A stretch of DNA of 64,000 bases from Heterocephalus glaber (GCF_000247695.1 NW_004624778.1:17207437-17271436), one strand, 5' to 3'. Positions 1 to 12,134 are shown, counted from the stretch's first letter. Translations and numbers: made by a program. The notes: generated by a model not told the origin, from the sequence alone.

Positions 1-367
1 AGATATCTTTGTACCAATCCACTTACATTTAGATAGGAAAATATTTTCAATATCTACAAAATAATTTGATTTTTGAAAAGTGAAAATTATCTTAGACTTT
101 ATATAAAATGTTTACCATAAATATAATCTACTGCATTCTAATATGGCTGACTTGGGGTTATGATGACATTCTACATAGTACAGATTTAAGCTATGGGAGA
201 TTAAAGTATGGGTTTCTACATTCTTTCTGCATTTTAAAAATATTTTTATTATGGACTCTTTTGCAATGTCATTTGTCACCTTGTGAATAGAGAACATGAT
301 TGCTCTGAAGTTTTATCACTAAGATTTCAGCAAAAATGACATAGTAAAGGTAAGTTTTTTATTCCTG

Positions 368-465
368 TTTTTCTTTTTCTTTTTTCTTTTTTGGAACCAA
401 GAATTGAACTCAGGACGTTGTGCTTGCTAGGCAGGTGCAACACCACTGAGCTACATTCCTGGCCC
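368..465 (-). repeat. ID-like tRNA-derived SINE
   Basis: Read on the - strand the element starts GGGCCAGGAATGTAGCTCAG (tRNA-like A box), has a B-box-like GAGTTCAAT, and ends in an A-rich tail (the + strand T-run from about 368). Flanking attcctgttttt (361-372) and attcttattttt (468-479) match at 10 of 12 bases and may be a decayed target-site duplication. Confidence 0.8.
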
Positions 466-1222
466 TAATTCTTATTTTTTATGAAGAATGAAACTGACAG
501 TTTTCCTATCAGAAATATAAAATATCCAAATCACAATAACTATAAATAATAAACTCAAATTTGTTGCTTCTTGTTGCAAGTGTATGTCTTTTAATTGAGT
601 CTAGTAAATCTTGGCACTACCATAGGGGGGAGAATAAAATTACTTATTAGATAGTTTACTTGTTCAGTCAGTAGAGGGATGCCTTGTAACTTAGAGACAA
701 GAAGCTGGAAAAATATATTAGCAACAAATTTGAAAGATGACTTAGGAAGCAAAAGCCTCCCCCCTCCAGGTGGATATACTGTGTCAGGAAACCTCTTTTT
801 TCTTAATATCACCTTTCCATTATTTGTCTTTAAAACTGTAAGTAACTCAAGAAAAGAAAGGTGATAAATTAACAATTTGTCATTGAGTACATTCTGGATC
901 ATTTTTCAATTAGGAGACAGTGATGGTTTGTGGTTTCTCATATTGGGTGTGAGTGGAAAGAAAGATGTGAGAAACAGGCTTGTGTGGGAAGGGGTATATC
1001 CTGAAAGAGAGTAAGTGTACAAAAAGAGGAAAGATATTGGAAGAAAAATTTTACTCTACAGTTCTCAAACTACATCCTGCTCTCAAACCATGTACTGTCT
1101 GCTATTCTTTGTCAAGTCTTCAGAGGTTTTCATATCTGCAGTCCTGGAATGTTAATAGTACTTACACTGGTTCACCACTTAAATGAGAGCAAGGCTGGCT
1201 GGAATCAAAAAAAGGAAGAGAG

Positions 1223-1290
1223 AGGCTAAGGGTGTAGTTCAGTGGTAGAACCACGGGTTTGATCCCTAGCACTGCCCCAACCCCCAAAAG
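1223..1290 (+). repeat. ID-like SINE, internally deleted
   Basis: The A box (tgtagttcagtggta) and B box (ggtttgatccctagcac) are recognisable, but about 25 bases that normally separate them are missing. A C/A-rich tail follows. It is a decayed or rearranged copy. Confidence 0.65.
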
Positions 1291-1509
1291 ACAGAAATCT
1301 GTTGACGTACTCTCTCTTCTTTCTCTCTTCCATCACCCACTGCCACCGTCCCACACTGCACCTGCTGCCTTCTCTCTGTCTCACTCCCTCCTTCCTTCCC
1401 TAGCATAAAGATCAACTTGACCACCTTCCTCTCCTCTCCATCAGTGCCTATTTTGTTAATTTAAAAATATTTTACTTAATGAAAGACTGTGTAACTTAAT
1501 ATTACAAGT

Positions 1510-1620
1510 CCTTGATTCAAGATCCACTTACTATCTGAGTGGCCTTGAGCAGATCCTTTAATCTTTTTGAGCTCTGATTGTGCTATCATCAAAATAGGAG
1601 CAATAAGATATGCTTTAACA
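1510..1620 (+). repeat. MIR fragment (left part, split by L1)
   Basis: The segment reads like the MIR core: gagtggccttgagcagatcc, then a Ser/Leu-like 'tttgagctctgattgtgctatcat' pattern and 'aaaataggagcaataaga'. It is interrupted at 1620 by an L1 and appears to resume at 3103, after the L1's duplicated target site. Confidence 0.6.
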
Positions 1621-3086
1621 ACAGAAAGATAAACCCTTTTTCTGGATTGGCAGAACCAATACAGTCAAAATGGCTATACTTCCAAAACTGTTGTACAGAT
1701 TTAATACAATCCTAATCAAAATACTGTACTAATAGCATTCATCACAGAACTAAAGAAAGCAATCTTAAAATTCATATGTAAACAGAAAAGACCTAGAATA
1801 GCAAAAGCAATTCTAGGCAACAAGGGCAAGGCAGGGGGCATCACAATATTGGACGTCAAGTTATAGTACAAAGCTACAATGATTAAAATAACAGCATGGT
1901 ATTAGCAAAATATTGACTTGTAGATTAATGGAACAGAATAGAGGATACAGAAACAACTCCATGCAGACTTAACTACCTTATGTTTGACAAAGGGGCCAAA
2001 TCCTTTCACTGGAGGAAAGATAGTCTCTTTAACAAGTGGCATTGGGAAAACTGGCTATCCACATGCCAAAGATTGAACCTAGACCCATATCTTCCACCAT
2101 GCACTAAACTAAAATCAAATGTATCAAAGATCTAAATATTAAAACAATCTTCTGAAAGACAAAATAGATAAAACTCTTGAAGACATAAGTGTAGGCAAAC
2201 ATTTTCTGAAAAGAACCCCAGTTACACAAGAAATACTACTATGAATCAACAAATAGGATCACATGAAATTAAAAAGGTTCTACACAGCAAAGGAAACCAC
2301 CACTAAAATGAAGAGACAACCTACAAAATGGGGAAAAAATTTGCAAGATGCTCCTCAGAAAAAGTACAAATATCTAGAATATATAAGTAACTCAAAAAAG
2401 TAGACTGCACCTCAATTTAAAGACTCAGTCAAAAACATGGGTAACTGAAATGAATAGGCAGTTCTTAGATGAAGAAATACAAATGACCAATAAATACATG
2501 AAAAATACTCAACGTCACTGGCCATTAGAGAAATGCAAATTAAAACAACACTGAGATTCCATTTTACTCTAATCAAGAAATCAACCAACAACGAATGCTA
2601 GAGAGGCTATGGGGGAAATGGCACCTTACTTCATTGTTGATGGAGTGTAAACTGGTAAAAGCCCTATAGAAATCAGCCTAGATATTTCTAAAAAAAAAAT
2701 AAAACTGGAAATTCAATTTGATCCAGATATTCTTCTTCTAGATATCTTCCCAAAAGAGTTACAGACACCATAATCACAGTGATGTAGGCCTACCATGTTT
2801 ATAGCAATACAATTCATAATAGCGAAATCTAGGAAGCAAGCTATATGTCTCTCCATCAACAGATGAAAGGATAAAGAAATGTATTTATATGCAATAGAGT
2901 ACTAGTCAACCATAAAGAAGGATAAACTTGAGTCATTTGAAGGAAAATGATACACCTTAAGAACATAATATTAAGTGAAGGAAATCAGACACACAGAAAT
3001 GAATATTGTATGGTTGCTCTTAAATGAGAAGCCTAATATATAAATTAAGTACAAAAGAAAAGATAGACAATAGGAAAAAAAGAGAG
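1621..3086 (+). mobile_element. 5'-truncated LINE-1 (ORF2 C-terminal end and 3'UTR)
   Basis: The sequence follows L1 ORF2 from the region after the reverse transcriptase core through the C-terminal end (for example gaaatgcaaattaaaacaac near 2533 and ctccatcaacagatgaaagg near 2852) to an A-rich 3' end. Many stops and indels make it non-functional. A perfect 16-bp duplication, aagatatgctttaaca, lies at 1605-1620 and 3087-3102, defining the insertion precisely. Confidence 0.9.
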
Positions 3087-3102
3087 AAGATATGCTTTAA
3101 CA

Positions 3103-4915
3103 GGATTTATTTTAAAGAATTTATAAGACAATGTAGGAAAGTTTATGTGCCTACTAAAGGAAGAGAGGGCACCTAAATTTCACTCTTTCTCTCTCTCCGG
3201 GTTTTAGTTCATGGAAATACTAGAGAAAAGATGCTAATGACCAAATAAAAACCAACGATCCCACGCAGTCATAACCCTCAGGGACAATAGGAGGCCTCTC
3301 CCTCCCTCCTGAGCACATGACTATTGAGCCCACCAGCTGTGACCTAGAATGCATAGTAGTACTTTGCCTCCCATGCTGGAGGCCTTGAGTTTTTAGCTTA
3401 ATAAATGTGACCTTCACCAGGTTCGAGGCCAGAACAACCTCTGATGTTTTCTGTGTCGAGTACATGCAGACAGAAGAAATTGAGTGGTGAACAATAATAG
3501 CACATGTGACTTACTTCCCACTTTTCTCAGAGGTAGCCCAATCAGAGTAGCCCCCATTTACACTGGGAAGAGTGGGAAAGGATAGAGAGATGAGGTGCCT
3601 TGTCAGCATGTCCCCAGTGGATAGATGTGCTGCTGCTTTTCAAATCTCTAAGAAGAATAGGAAAGTTAGAACAAAAGAACAAAACTTTTCTTCTGGAAAG
3701 TGGCATTTGGATATGTTTTATTACCCTAAAAATGCAATCCATATTGTGGACTGAAATGCTTTAAAAGTGATGGCAAAATTTACACGTCTGAAATTCAATC
3801 AACTATGGGGAAAGCCTTTGGCTGTTGTATCTAGGTAAATGTGGCTACTCTCTTTTTGTTCAATAGTTTGTGGGTATAAAAATGTAAAGAATTTTACACA
3901 AAGTTTCTCATACATATTTCCTTCCTCCCATAGCTTCAAGTTCTCCTTGCATGTGAGAAGTGTAAATGACTATAGGACATCTCCATATCCCTTCAATAAC
4001 CTGTGTACCAGTTACTAATGAACACGGATGAGAATAATGTGTTCATATGGAAAATAGACTGTGAGTGGCCATTCCTTTTGGCATCACAGAATGGGTGAGA
4101 GACTAAGTGGAGATGTGAACACAGCCTTATAAATAACCATCCATTTTAATTTCATTCTTAAAGGGAAAGGACTAGAAAATGAAATAGAAGTAGGAAAACA
4201 TAGGCAAGGATATAAAAGTTAATACTGAAAATCAAACCATGTTGTACAGTGGCTTCAGATCTGAAGCAAATGAGTCTGCTCACTGTCTTCCTGCTGCAAG
4301 CTCATCCATAGTCTCTTACTAAGAAAGCATTTTACTTGGGGGAAACTTCTGCAGGTAGATGCTAGCAGGAGTCAGCACCTGACACTCATAGATTACTTAA
4401 TAAACAAATGAAATGTTTAATAACTGTACTGTGAAAATAAAGTTTAAAACAGTAAATTCCTGCTGAGCTTGCTCATCTGTCGATGAAATATACCTCTGTC
4501 CCCTTTTAGAACTCTAGCAGGATTTATATTTTCACCCTTCGTGGGTCCTGCTGAGGAGATGGCATTAAAACCAAAGCAGTGCATACTTAATTAGTTGTAC
4601 ATCTAAGCAACCTCATTTATTTAGCACATCAACATCCAGTGTTCCATCAAAGGGTTGCCTGAAGTGCTTGTACTGTGAGCATCCCAAGTACAGAGAATTC
4701 TGCAGTGGCTTTAGTAAAGCATTTTTAAATTTAAATTTTTCAACTAACCATGGAACATTTAAACCCATAGAATTAAATAGAAATCAAATTGGGCTTTGGG
4801 CCAAGGTCAGTACTCTTGACCTTGGTTTGGATAAATGTCCCCAAAAGGCACATGTTTCAGAAGGTGTGTGTGCCAGCCTGTGGCACTGATGCAAAGTGAT
4901 AAAAATGTTTAATAG
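3103..4915. other. Intronic stretch without recognised features
   Basis: The first few tens of bases may continue the split MIR. Between about 3200 and 3465 there is an LTR-like block (an AATAAA at about 3401 in 'agcttaataaatgtgacc'), but I cannot assign it. The remainder is AT-rich with no supported exon or repeat. Confidence 0.5.
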
Positions 4916-4919
4916 GTAG

Positions 4920-5217
4920 GGGTTGGTCAGAGAAAGTTATGTCACTTGAGGGCATGCCCTTGAAGGGGATTTAGATCCTTGTCTCCTTCCTTTCTCTCTT
5001 TTTGCTTCTTAGCCAACATGAGGTGAGAAAAGTCTTCTGCCATATCCTTGCCCCATGATGTACTGCCTGCCCACAGGCCCAAAGGCAACAGAACCAAGTA
5101 ACCATGAACTGAAATCTCTGAATCTATTAGCCAAAATAAACCTTTTATTCTAAGTTGATTTAATTTAGATATTTGTTATAGTAACAGAAAGCTAACGAAG
5201 TAAAAAAAAAAAAAAAA
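4920..5217 (+). mobile_element. MaLR-type LTR fragment
   Basis: The 3' part follows the MaLR pattern: catgatgtactgcctgccc, 'ggcccaaaggcaacagaacc', 'gaactgaaatctctgaat', 'agccaaaataaacctttt' (AATAAA polyadenylation signal), 'gttatagtaacagaaagcta', then an A-run at 5203-5217. The 5' part (agggcatgcccttgaagggg) also fits. No internal retroviral sequence is seen next to it. Confidence 0.65.
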
Positions 5218-7714
5218 GTATGTTAAACTATGTCTCCCAAATCCTACGCTAAGAGTCTTTCAATATTTGGAATATTTATTTGAGCACTCATTCCTTCCTT
5301 AGAATTCATTGCATATAGATCATAAATATTGCTGTATCTGATACAAGGGGAAGGATTAAAGTCATGACTCAGCTCTATGAAAGAACAAGAATGCAGACTA
5401 AAATAATCAAAATGGAACTCTATTATACATGATGAGCTAAAAGTAAAGAAGTAAAAGAAAAAGCACAGATTGATCAGCTAGGATGGACCCAGGCTTTGCC
5501 AGTGTCTGGGCTTAAAACATCTGAGGTTCAGAGTAGAAAATGCTGAATCTACAAATACTATACAAATATAGAACAGCATCAGAGGTAATGTACTCCCAAG
5601 AGAATGGTTTCAGCTTCCCACAGCAGAATATATTCATGGAAATTTTTTTTAAAATATGTTTTCTTCTTTATTAAAGGGCAGTTCTGAGACCAAAGTTGTC
5701 TAATTGGCTATTAATAAATATCTCCTAGGAAATTTTGCTTATAGTCCTTTAACTTCCTTTTTAGGAAAAGGAAAGCAAAAATACTCAAGGCCATAGAATG
5801 CATCAGTTAAATCTTGCTGATTTGACTCAAACTCTTTGTCTCTACTGGAATTTTATTGATATTAATTCTATGTTGGTTTCTTGGTCTTCAGGGCCCTGAC
5901 TCTTCTCTTCAACAAAATAAAGGGCAAGGTTACTAGACGTGGTCTGGAGTCCTTGAGTTCTGGCATTCTCAATGTCTGCGATTCTATAAACATTACTTGA
6001 GAAAAGACAGCCACTTGAGCTTCACATATTCTGTTTGGTCTTGGAACCAAGACAATATCTTCAGTTCTGATTGTAAAATTCACAGTGTCTTGTACATTGT
6101 TCAACACTTAGTACTTTCTGAATGTGTGACCTTTGTGTGATCACTACAGAAAATCAATTATTACAATAATCTTCCTCCTGATGGCTTTTAATTAAGGTAC
6201 TCTGAAGTCATACCTATGCTATTGTAAATGATACAAATGTGGCTAATGCAGTATAATACAGTGCATATCCATGCAAATATTTAGATTCCTAAGCAGAAAT
6301 AACTTAAGAATATACTTCTGTAGTGAAAATGACTTCCTAGGAATTCAGTTTCTTTGCAGGCAAAACTTCCAAAAATTATAATAAAATAAATATTAAGGAA
6401 TTATATAAAGCAATGTAGTAAATTGTAAAGGAATATTTATTCTCATATGCTTCAAGAAACAAAATAGGCACTGGCTCTTCTTGACTTTTTTCCATAATAA
6501 GCTATGCCATTTACTTTTTCTTGTAGAAGTGTTTACTTTTATTTATTAATACCTAAGATGGAGTGAACTGATTTTCAGTAGGTATTAGACACATTGTGCA
6601 TCTCTGGTTAAAAGTTAAATTTTAAATTTTCCAGAAGTGGTTTAAAATTTTTTTACATCCCTAAAATAAAGTCAGTAAGTTTAATGTCAAAAATGGGTAA
6701 ATATGTACATATAGATCTATATAGAAAAAAAGTTAGTTTTTAAGATGCAGCTGCTCTGTTAAACTTGGGGCAGGATAAGAGTTGTTTGAGGAAGGTACTA
6801 GGTAGGACAGCTTTTGTGTTAATAATGCTATATCCAGGTTTACTAGAACCTTTGAGAGCCTTCCTGAAGGAAAACAGACATAATTCAGGCAACATAAAAC
6901 AGGATTTAAATACATAGAGTCAAGTTGCAGCACTACTTTAAGCTTTTAAACTTTGTGAATTCTTTTCTAAACTCTGTGACTTCATTAAATAATAATCTAA
7001 AATATTAATGTAAATTATATACTTTGGACACCCAGAAGATCATTTGATAGCTCACTTCTGTTTTATGCGTGCCTTTGTATTTTCATTCATACTAAAATGA
7101 CTCCAGGAACCTCATATTTACAGACAAAGGCTGAAGAGAAAAAGATAACAGTAAAGGCAATTCACAAATTCTTTCTCATATCTGGGGAGGACCAGCTGAC
7201 ATTACAGTATTTGTATGATTGAATGTTTGCTTATTGTTCAATTATATAATATTGGTAATGAAAACTAAGCATAAAGGACAAAAATAATTACAACATACAT
7301 TATCAAATTCATATGGCCATTTTGTTTTAGCTGACCTACCTCTTTAGCCATTTTAAATTAATGCTGATGATTAAAATTGTGCTATTTTATGGGGCTTTTT
7401 CATTTGACTTTTTATTTTGTAGCATAGCATAAGAACTACAATACTGTGGCAAGCTTTATGTTTCTATAATTGAGTAACATTGTAATAAAAATATTAAAAG
7501 TTTTGTTTTTCCTTTTAAATTACAAGTCACTTATAAGAGACAATGATGAAATAACGTCAATCCTCAAGTTATAATCTTTGAATTAAATTCATGTTAATTT
7601 ATATAGCTTCCTCAAAGAGCTAATCTGGGTGAGCTAGATCAATATATTAGTAACCTTCATTTTCTCAGTAGAGTTAGATATACATAACCTTTACCTATCT
7701 GCTCTTTTCTAAAT
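5218..7714. other. AT-rich intron, nothing recognised
   Basis: No exon, RNA gene or repeat family I can name. The short open frames here have no protein-like features. Confidence 0.6.
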
Positions 7715-7803
7715 ATGTGAATTTGGGCAAAGTTACTTAGTTGCTCTCCATTTGGGCATCCTCATGTGTAAACTGGAAATAATTATCATAAAGATTATTT
7801 TGG
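7715..7803 (+). repeat. MIR fragment (split by an L1-3'-end-like insertion)
   Basis: Contains the MIR-like run 'gaatttgggcaaagttactt', 'catcctcatgtgtaaactgg' and 'aataattatcataaagatta'. It is interrupted at 7803 and its last 14 bases are duplicated at 8083-8096. Confidence 0.6.
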
Positions 7804-8082
7804 AAAGGTATAATAGATAATGTGAAATAGGAAGAAAAGGGGCAAAGGGGAAGGGGAATTGGGAGGGGTAGGGAAAAGGAAAGAAGGGAATGGAATTAAT
7901 ATGAGAAAATGAAAAAATGGAAACAAAGTCTTTGTAAATAGGGAGGGATGGAGGAGTTGAAGGGAGGGCAGGGGAAGGGGGAAAAATAAGAACCAAGAGA
8001 GATTATGTAAAGATGCAAATTTCCAATGATGAATGTCACTATATTGTATACCTGAAATGTACCAATAAAATAAAATTTTTTA
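7804..8082 (+). mobile_element. Short retroposed element with polypurine tract (L1 3'UTR-like)
   Basis: A 279-bp insertion flanked by a perfect 14-bp duplication (aaagattattttgg at 7790-7803 and 8083-8096). Its middle is a G/A polypurine tract, as in rodent L1 3'UTRs, and it ends 'gtaccaataaaataaaattt' with an AATAAA and a short A/T-rich tail. A second copy lies in reverse orientation at 54599-54931 with its own duplication. I read both as severely 5'-truncated L1 copies, but no ORF2 sequence is left to prove it. Confidence 0.75.
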
Positions 8083-8129
8083 AAAGATTATTTTGGTAAT
8101 GAAATACTAATAATTAGTAGCCCTATTTG

Positions 8130-8310
8130 AACAAGTCACTAGGTATCAGCCTCTTTAAGTATACAATCTCATTTAACCTAATCCTCACAAATCATTCCTA
8201 TTTTAAAGATGGGAAATAACAGGCCAAGGCAGGTTTAGTCAACCAAGGGACTACACACGTAGTATGTAGTTGAGATCCCAGGATCAGAATGCAGACTGAA
8301 CTTATTGCAA
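8130..8310 (+). repeat. MIR element
   Basis: Matches the MIR body: 'aatctcatttaacctaatcc' 'tcacaaatcattcctatttt' 'aaagatgggaaataacaggc' and 'gatcccaggatcagaatgca'. Old and diverged. Confidence 0.65.
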
Positions 8311-9480
8311 ATCCCAAATTCCTTTTCACTCCAATTGTACACTTTTGTCCTCAAAATTTAGGAGTGGAAGGATACAAATATAAGTGAATTACATGTTAGA
8401 TCATCACACTGGAAAAAGTTTTATATTAGTATTTTCTTTTACAATGGCTAGCATCTAGCAAATTGCTGATTCAATTACATTATTTGCATTCTTTCTTTCT
8501 CAAAACACAAGTGACCCGTTTCTCTGCTTGTAGATGCACTCACCTCTGAATTTTATTAACTAATATTTCATTTTCCATTGTGTATTCCACACAATTTTGG
8601 GGGACAAAATATATGATGGCATTAGGATCATTAGAACTAAAACATCATTATTGTTGATAGAAAACCTAGAGAACCTACTTTTCCCCTTGCTCCAATTCCT
8701 TGTCTGCTGCATTTTTGGTTACAATGCTAAAATTTTTTTAAAATCCTTATTTATGTGAGATGTCACAGTTAATTTAATAAAGCTTTGTAAAGTTATACAG
8801 TATAGATACTCTGTACAGTGTATAAAATTATAGAGTATAGAGTATAGTACTACAAAATTGTAGTACTGGTCTTAGCTAAGCAGGATTTATAAGACAAATT
8901 TCAGACCCTAAAAGAAAAAATATAGCCCTGGTTTACAGTAACATAAATGTCATCAAACAGAAACTCAGCAGTGCCTTAAATTATTTTTATGAGCATCAAA
9001 ATGTCTTTTATTGACAGAAACTGTATTGATCAGGACAGAATTACATAATTTTTGTTTTTTGCAAAAGAGAATTAAAAATAAGATTTTCTTAGATTAGCCC
9101 TGAAGGGCTTTGTTTTACTGTATCACCTAATACTCACTTGTAAACCAGAGTGAGCATCCCTCCAATTTCACCAATCTTTGGTTCTCTTATATAATTTAGG
9201 ACTTATTCAAGTGGTATTGCTCAGGATTTTCTGGCCCCAAAGCTGAGGCCGGCACCAAACGGCCTTACCTGACACTTTATAGGATGTGACGATGAGTCCA
9301 GGGCTCCCAGAAAACTTTCATAGCATGATTTGAAACCCACTTGAAATTATATACGACTGGTTGAGTGTCATCTGGAGAGGCCTAATCACAATCTGTCTCC
9401 CATTCAGTAGAAATAAAATGAGCCATTCGTTGTGTCAGAATCTCCACACCACTGAAAGAATAATAACCTAAAATCAATGC
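8311..9480. other. AT-rich intron, nothing recognised
   Basis: No supported feature. A small self-similar patch at about 8800-8870 (repeated 'tatagagtatag' and 'agtactacaaaattgtagta', the latter partly palindromic) is noted as local sequence only. Confidence 0.5.
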
Positions 9481-9566
9481 CAAGCTACTTGATTTGGCTT
9501 ATGTGCTTAAAATTGTACCTCAGAATGTTTCATATTTTACTTTCATAACTCTGTTTTCTATTTCAG

Positions 9567-9709
9567 GACCCACTCTTCCCAAGTCTCATGTTAAAACAGC
9601 TTCTCTCGGGCTGGCTGGAAAAGCGAGATCCCCTCTGCTTCCCGTGTCTGTGCCAACAGCCCCTGAAGTGTCTGAGGAGAACCACAAACCAACAGAGGAT
9701 GCAGCCAAC
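9567..9709 (+). CDS. DCC: DCC netrin-1 receptor, penultimate coding exon
   Basis: DCC is a single-pass receptor for netrin-1 that steers commissural axons and acts as a dependence receptor. This 143-bp exon codes for a stretch of the cytoplasmic tail just before the C-terminal P3 helix. The translation runs from [17 protein letters not shown] through [16 protein letters not shown] to HKPTEDAAN and matches the DCC tail as I remember it. It is Pro/Ser/Thr-rich and probably disordered, with PxxP-like and Ser-Pro sites. The acceptor is TTTCAG at 9561-9566 and the donor is GTAAGG from 9710. The exon starts in phase 1 and ends in phase 0 after an Asn codon, which joins in frame to the Val codon opening the next exon. 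There is no frameshift or stop. Reading on past the donor would add an intronic tail and a stop at about 9776, so the splice is needed to reach P3. Confidence 0.95.
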
Positions 9710-10189
9710 GTAAGGGTTTCCTTCAGATTCTTGCTGCATCCAGGGAAACATGAGCTGCCACTGTGCAGTGAGGTCTAAACCAGTCAGCACTCCCCGTCAG
9801 TCCCAGGGCGCAGATGTTGTTTGTCCACCCTTGAATATGAAGAGAAAAAAACTTAGAGGAAAAATTATATCAGGGATTTAGTTAGGTAAAACATATTACT
9901 GACACTTAAAGGTAGTGTTAGAAATACAAGTGATAGCTACAGAATGCATGACTTTATATCCACATATATAATATATGTATACATAAATATGGGAGATAGG
10001 TAGATAGATAAAAATACAGTGAATGTTGCCAACTTCCATGCAATGGAAAGACAAGGATCTTTGATATGAGAAATTGGCATTCTAAACATTAGGCGTCTGA
10101 CAAGTTGCAGATTGTTCAATGTAACCAGCTGGTTGTGAGCTATATTGACAGAAGGTGTGTTTTAAAGTGTACCTTAAGTCATGGATCTT

Positions 10190-11250
10190 GAACAATGCAT
10201 TAACATAAAATTTTGTTTCATACTGCAAAAATGTGCATGTACATGAAATGTAATTTATGGTGAAGCTGCAGTAACCGTAAAATGATTTACAATTGTTTCA
10301 AGAGAGTTTGTAATGTTTTTGAATGAGTTGAAGGCAAGGAGAGATCAGCACATACTTCAACATCAAAACCCCAAGAGAATGTTGAAAGAGTAGGTGAAAT
10401 GATTCAGTCAAACAGGCTACTGACTATTAGTGAAATGTCTGAGCATCTGAACATCTCTTAAGGCTCCATTCAAAGCATTTTAACAACACCTTTGAACACA
10501 AAGTAACTCCTCAAAATTTGTTCCATGCATTTTGACTGTCAGATGAAAGCAACAGTGTTCATCAATTTCATTGGATTTGCATAATCACACAGCTTCAAAT
10601 TCTAGTTTTTTAAGAAATGTCACCACAGCAGATAAATCTTGAATGTATGATTATGACCCTGAGTCCAAGGTTCAGAGTTCTCAGTCGAAATTAACCAGTT
10701 CTTCTGCAAAGAAAGCCCATTAATCAAGGTGATGTTGATTGTGGTTTTCAACCTTGATGGAATCTCTAAGCACTGATTTTGTACCCAGGAACATTAGTGA
10801 ACTCTCAATATTATAAGAGCTTATTAAAGTGTTTAAGAAACAATGTGCATAGAAAATGGCCTGAGAAATGGACAATTTTATCCTCAATCATGATAACATT
10901 TCATGTCACACATCACTTCTGGTATGGTAATTTCTGTCAGATAAAAACATCGTGGTGTGTTGTCATCACTTTGTTCACTAGATCTGGCACCATGAGATTT
11001 CTGGCTCTTCTCCAAAGGCCACATGACCATGAAAGGTAAAATGTGAATCAATTCAGGACATCAAGGCAGCCACAAGAGTGCAACTAAAGATACATTTAAT
11101 GAAAGAGGACTTACAGTTCTGGAAGGAAAGAATAATAGGATATGTGTATCTGAAGTGAAGGGGAATATTTTGAGGGAGAATAATAGCAATGTGTCTTTCA
11201 CTGTAATTTTTAAAAACATTGACCATATATTTTGATCACATCATGTATAT
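10190..11250 (+). pseudogene. mariner (Tc1/mariner superfamily) transposase pseudogene
   Basis: Three forward frames together spell a mariner transposase in order. Near the N-terminal end YGEAAVT is at 10256-10276, ENVERVGEMIQSN at 10375-10413 and then 'ISEMSEHLNIS'. A YDPES block near 10650 follows the first catalytic Asp (10631-10633). Next comes VNSQYYKSLLKCLRNNV near 10800, HDN with the second Asp at 10892-10894, and SLDLAP-stop-DFWLF at 10975-11010 with the third Asp at 10996-10998. A GEYFEGE-like end appears near 11160. Several stops and frame changes make it inactive. Terminal inverted repeats were not found with confidence, so the outer limits are approximate. It is co-linear with DCC transcription, within its last intron. 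Confidence 0.88.
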
Positions 11251-11480
11251 CCCTTTGAATGGGATTAAATATCTTAACATTCCTGGGAATGATACTACAT
11301 AATTATTTTTAATATTAAAAAGTAACATTCTGAGAAGTTTTCAGATGTTATACATACTAATTTTAAAATCATAAAATGACCTAGAAAATATAGAAGTGAG
11401 AAGAAGAAAATACAAAATGAAGAAAGGAGCTTAAGAGGAAAAACAAAGGAATGGACATATTTAGAAAATAAAAAATTTCA

Positions 11481-11578
11481 GGCTGGGGATTTAGCTCAGT
11501 GGTTCTGGCTTCCGCCTCGCAAGTGCAAGGTCCCAAGTTCAATCCCTGGTACCAAAAACACACAAAAAAAGAAAAAAG
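11481..11578 (+). repeat. ID-like SINE
   Basis: Begins GGCTGGGGATTTAGCTCAGT and has a B box (aagttcaatccctggtacc), then an A-rich tail. Flanked by aaaaaatttca at 11470-11480 and 11579-11589 (11-bp duplication, its A-run overlapping the tail). Confidence 0.88.
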
Positions 11579-12044
11579 AAAAAATTTCATTATTTAAGGA
11601 AGGAAACAATCATGTAAGAGAAGAAACTACAAGTGATTAAATTAGAAAACTCAGAAAATAAATGATGAAGAAAAAAAATCAAAAAATGTTCCCCAAAAGA
11701 TGTTGCCTAAAAGCAGCTATTGTGACAACTTTAGTGTATTTCTGAATAGATATTAAGAAAAAACATCTTAAAGCTAAGGAATTAACCTACTGGATACTTT
11801 GAATAAACAAGGAACTAGAAGAAGAAAAAAAATGAAAAAAACAGATTAAAATTCTATTTTATTGTTACATTTGAATCTTTTTCCACTGTAGATTGTGAAC
11901 TAGCTTATCTTTTCTTAATGCATAAATGAGGATTTATGCAAAGTACTCAAATAATATGATAAAGAAAATCAAAACAATATCAAAGAATAAATAAGTCACC
12001 TACAATCTGCCCTTTCTGAGCCCTGAAAAACCAACAGTTTTTTT

Positions 12045-12134
12045 GGGCCAGGGATTTAGCTCAGGGGTGCCACAGCCTGCCCCGCAAGCACAAGGACCTG
12101 AGTTTGATCCCCAGTACTAAAAAAAAAAAAAATT
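12045..12134 (+). repeat. ID-like SINE
   Basis: Begins GGGCCAGGGATTTAGCTCAG, B box gagtttgatccccagtac, then an A tail. Flanks 12029-12043 and 12136-12150 match at 13 of 15 bases, consistent with an aged target-site duplication. Confidence 0.88.

Larger units (their letters stand above)
1..9566 (+). other. DCC: DCC intron upstream of the penultimate coding exon (3' part)
   Basis: The stretch before the first recognisable DCC exon has no supported exon on either strand and reads as AT-rich intron with interspersed repeats. It ends in a pyrimidine-rich tract and TTTCAG at 9561-9566, with a possible branch-site match (tcataac) about 20 bases before the acceptor. The intron is phase 1: the next exon begins with the last two bases of a split codon. 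Its 5' boundary lies outside the window. Confidence 0.85.

Noticed and set aside
7733..7996. 87-codon Pro/Phe-rich - strand open frame
   Set aside because: Same cause: antisense of a polypurine tract.
9494..9778. A stand-alone 94-codon gene
   Set aside because: The open frame merely runs from intron through the DCC exon and into the next intron; the splice sites inside it define the real exon.
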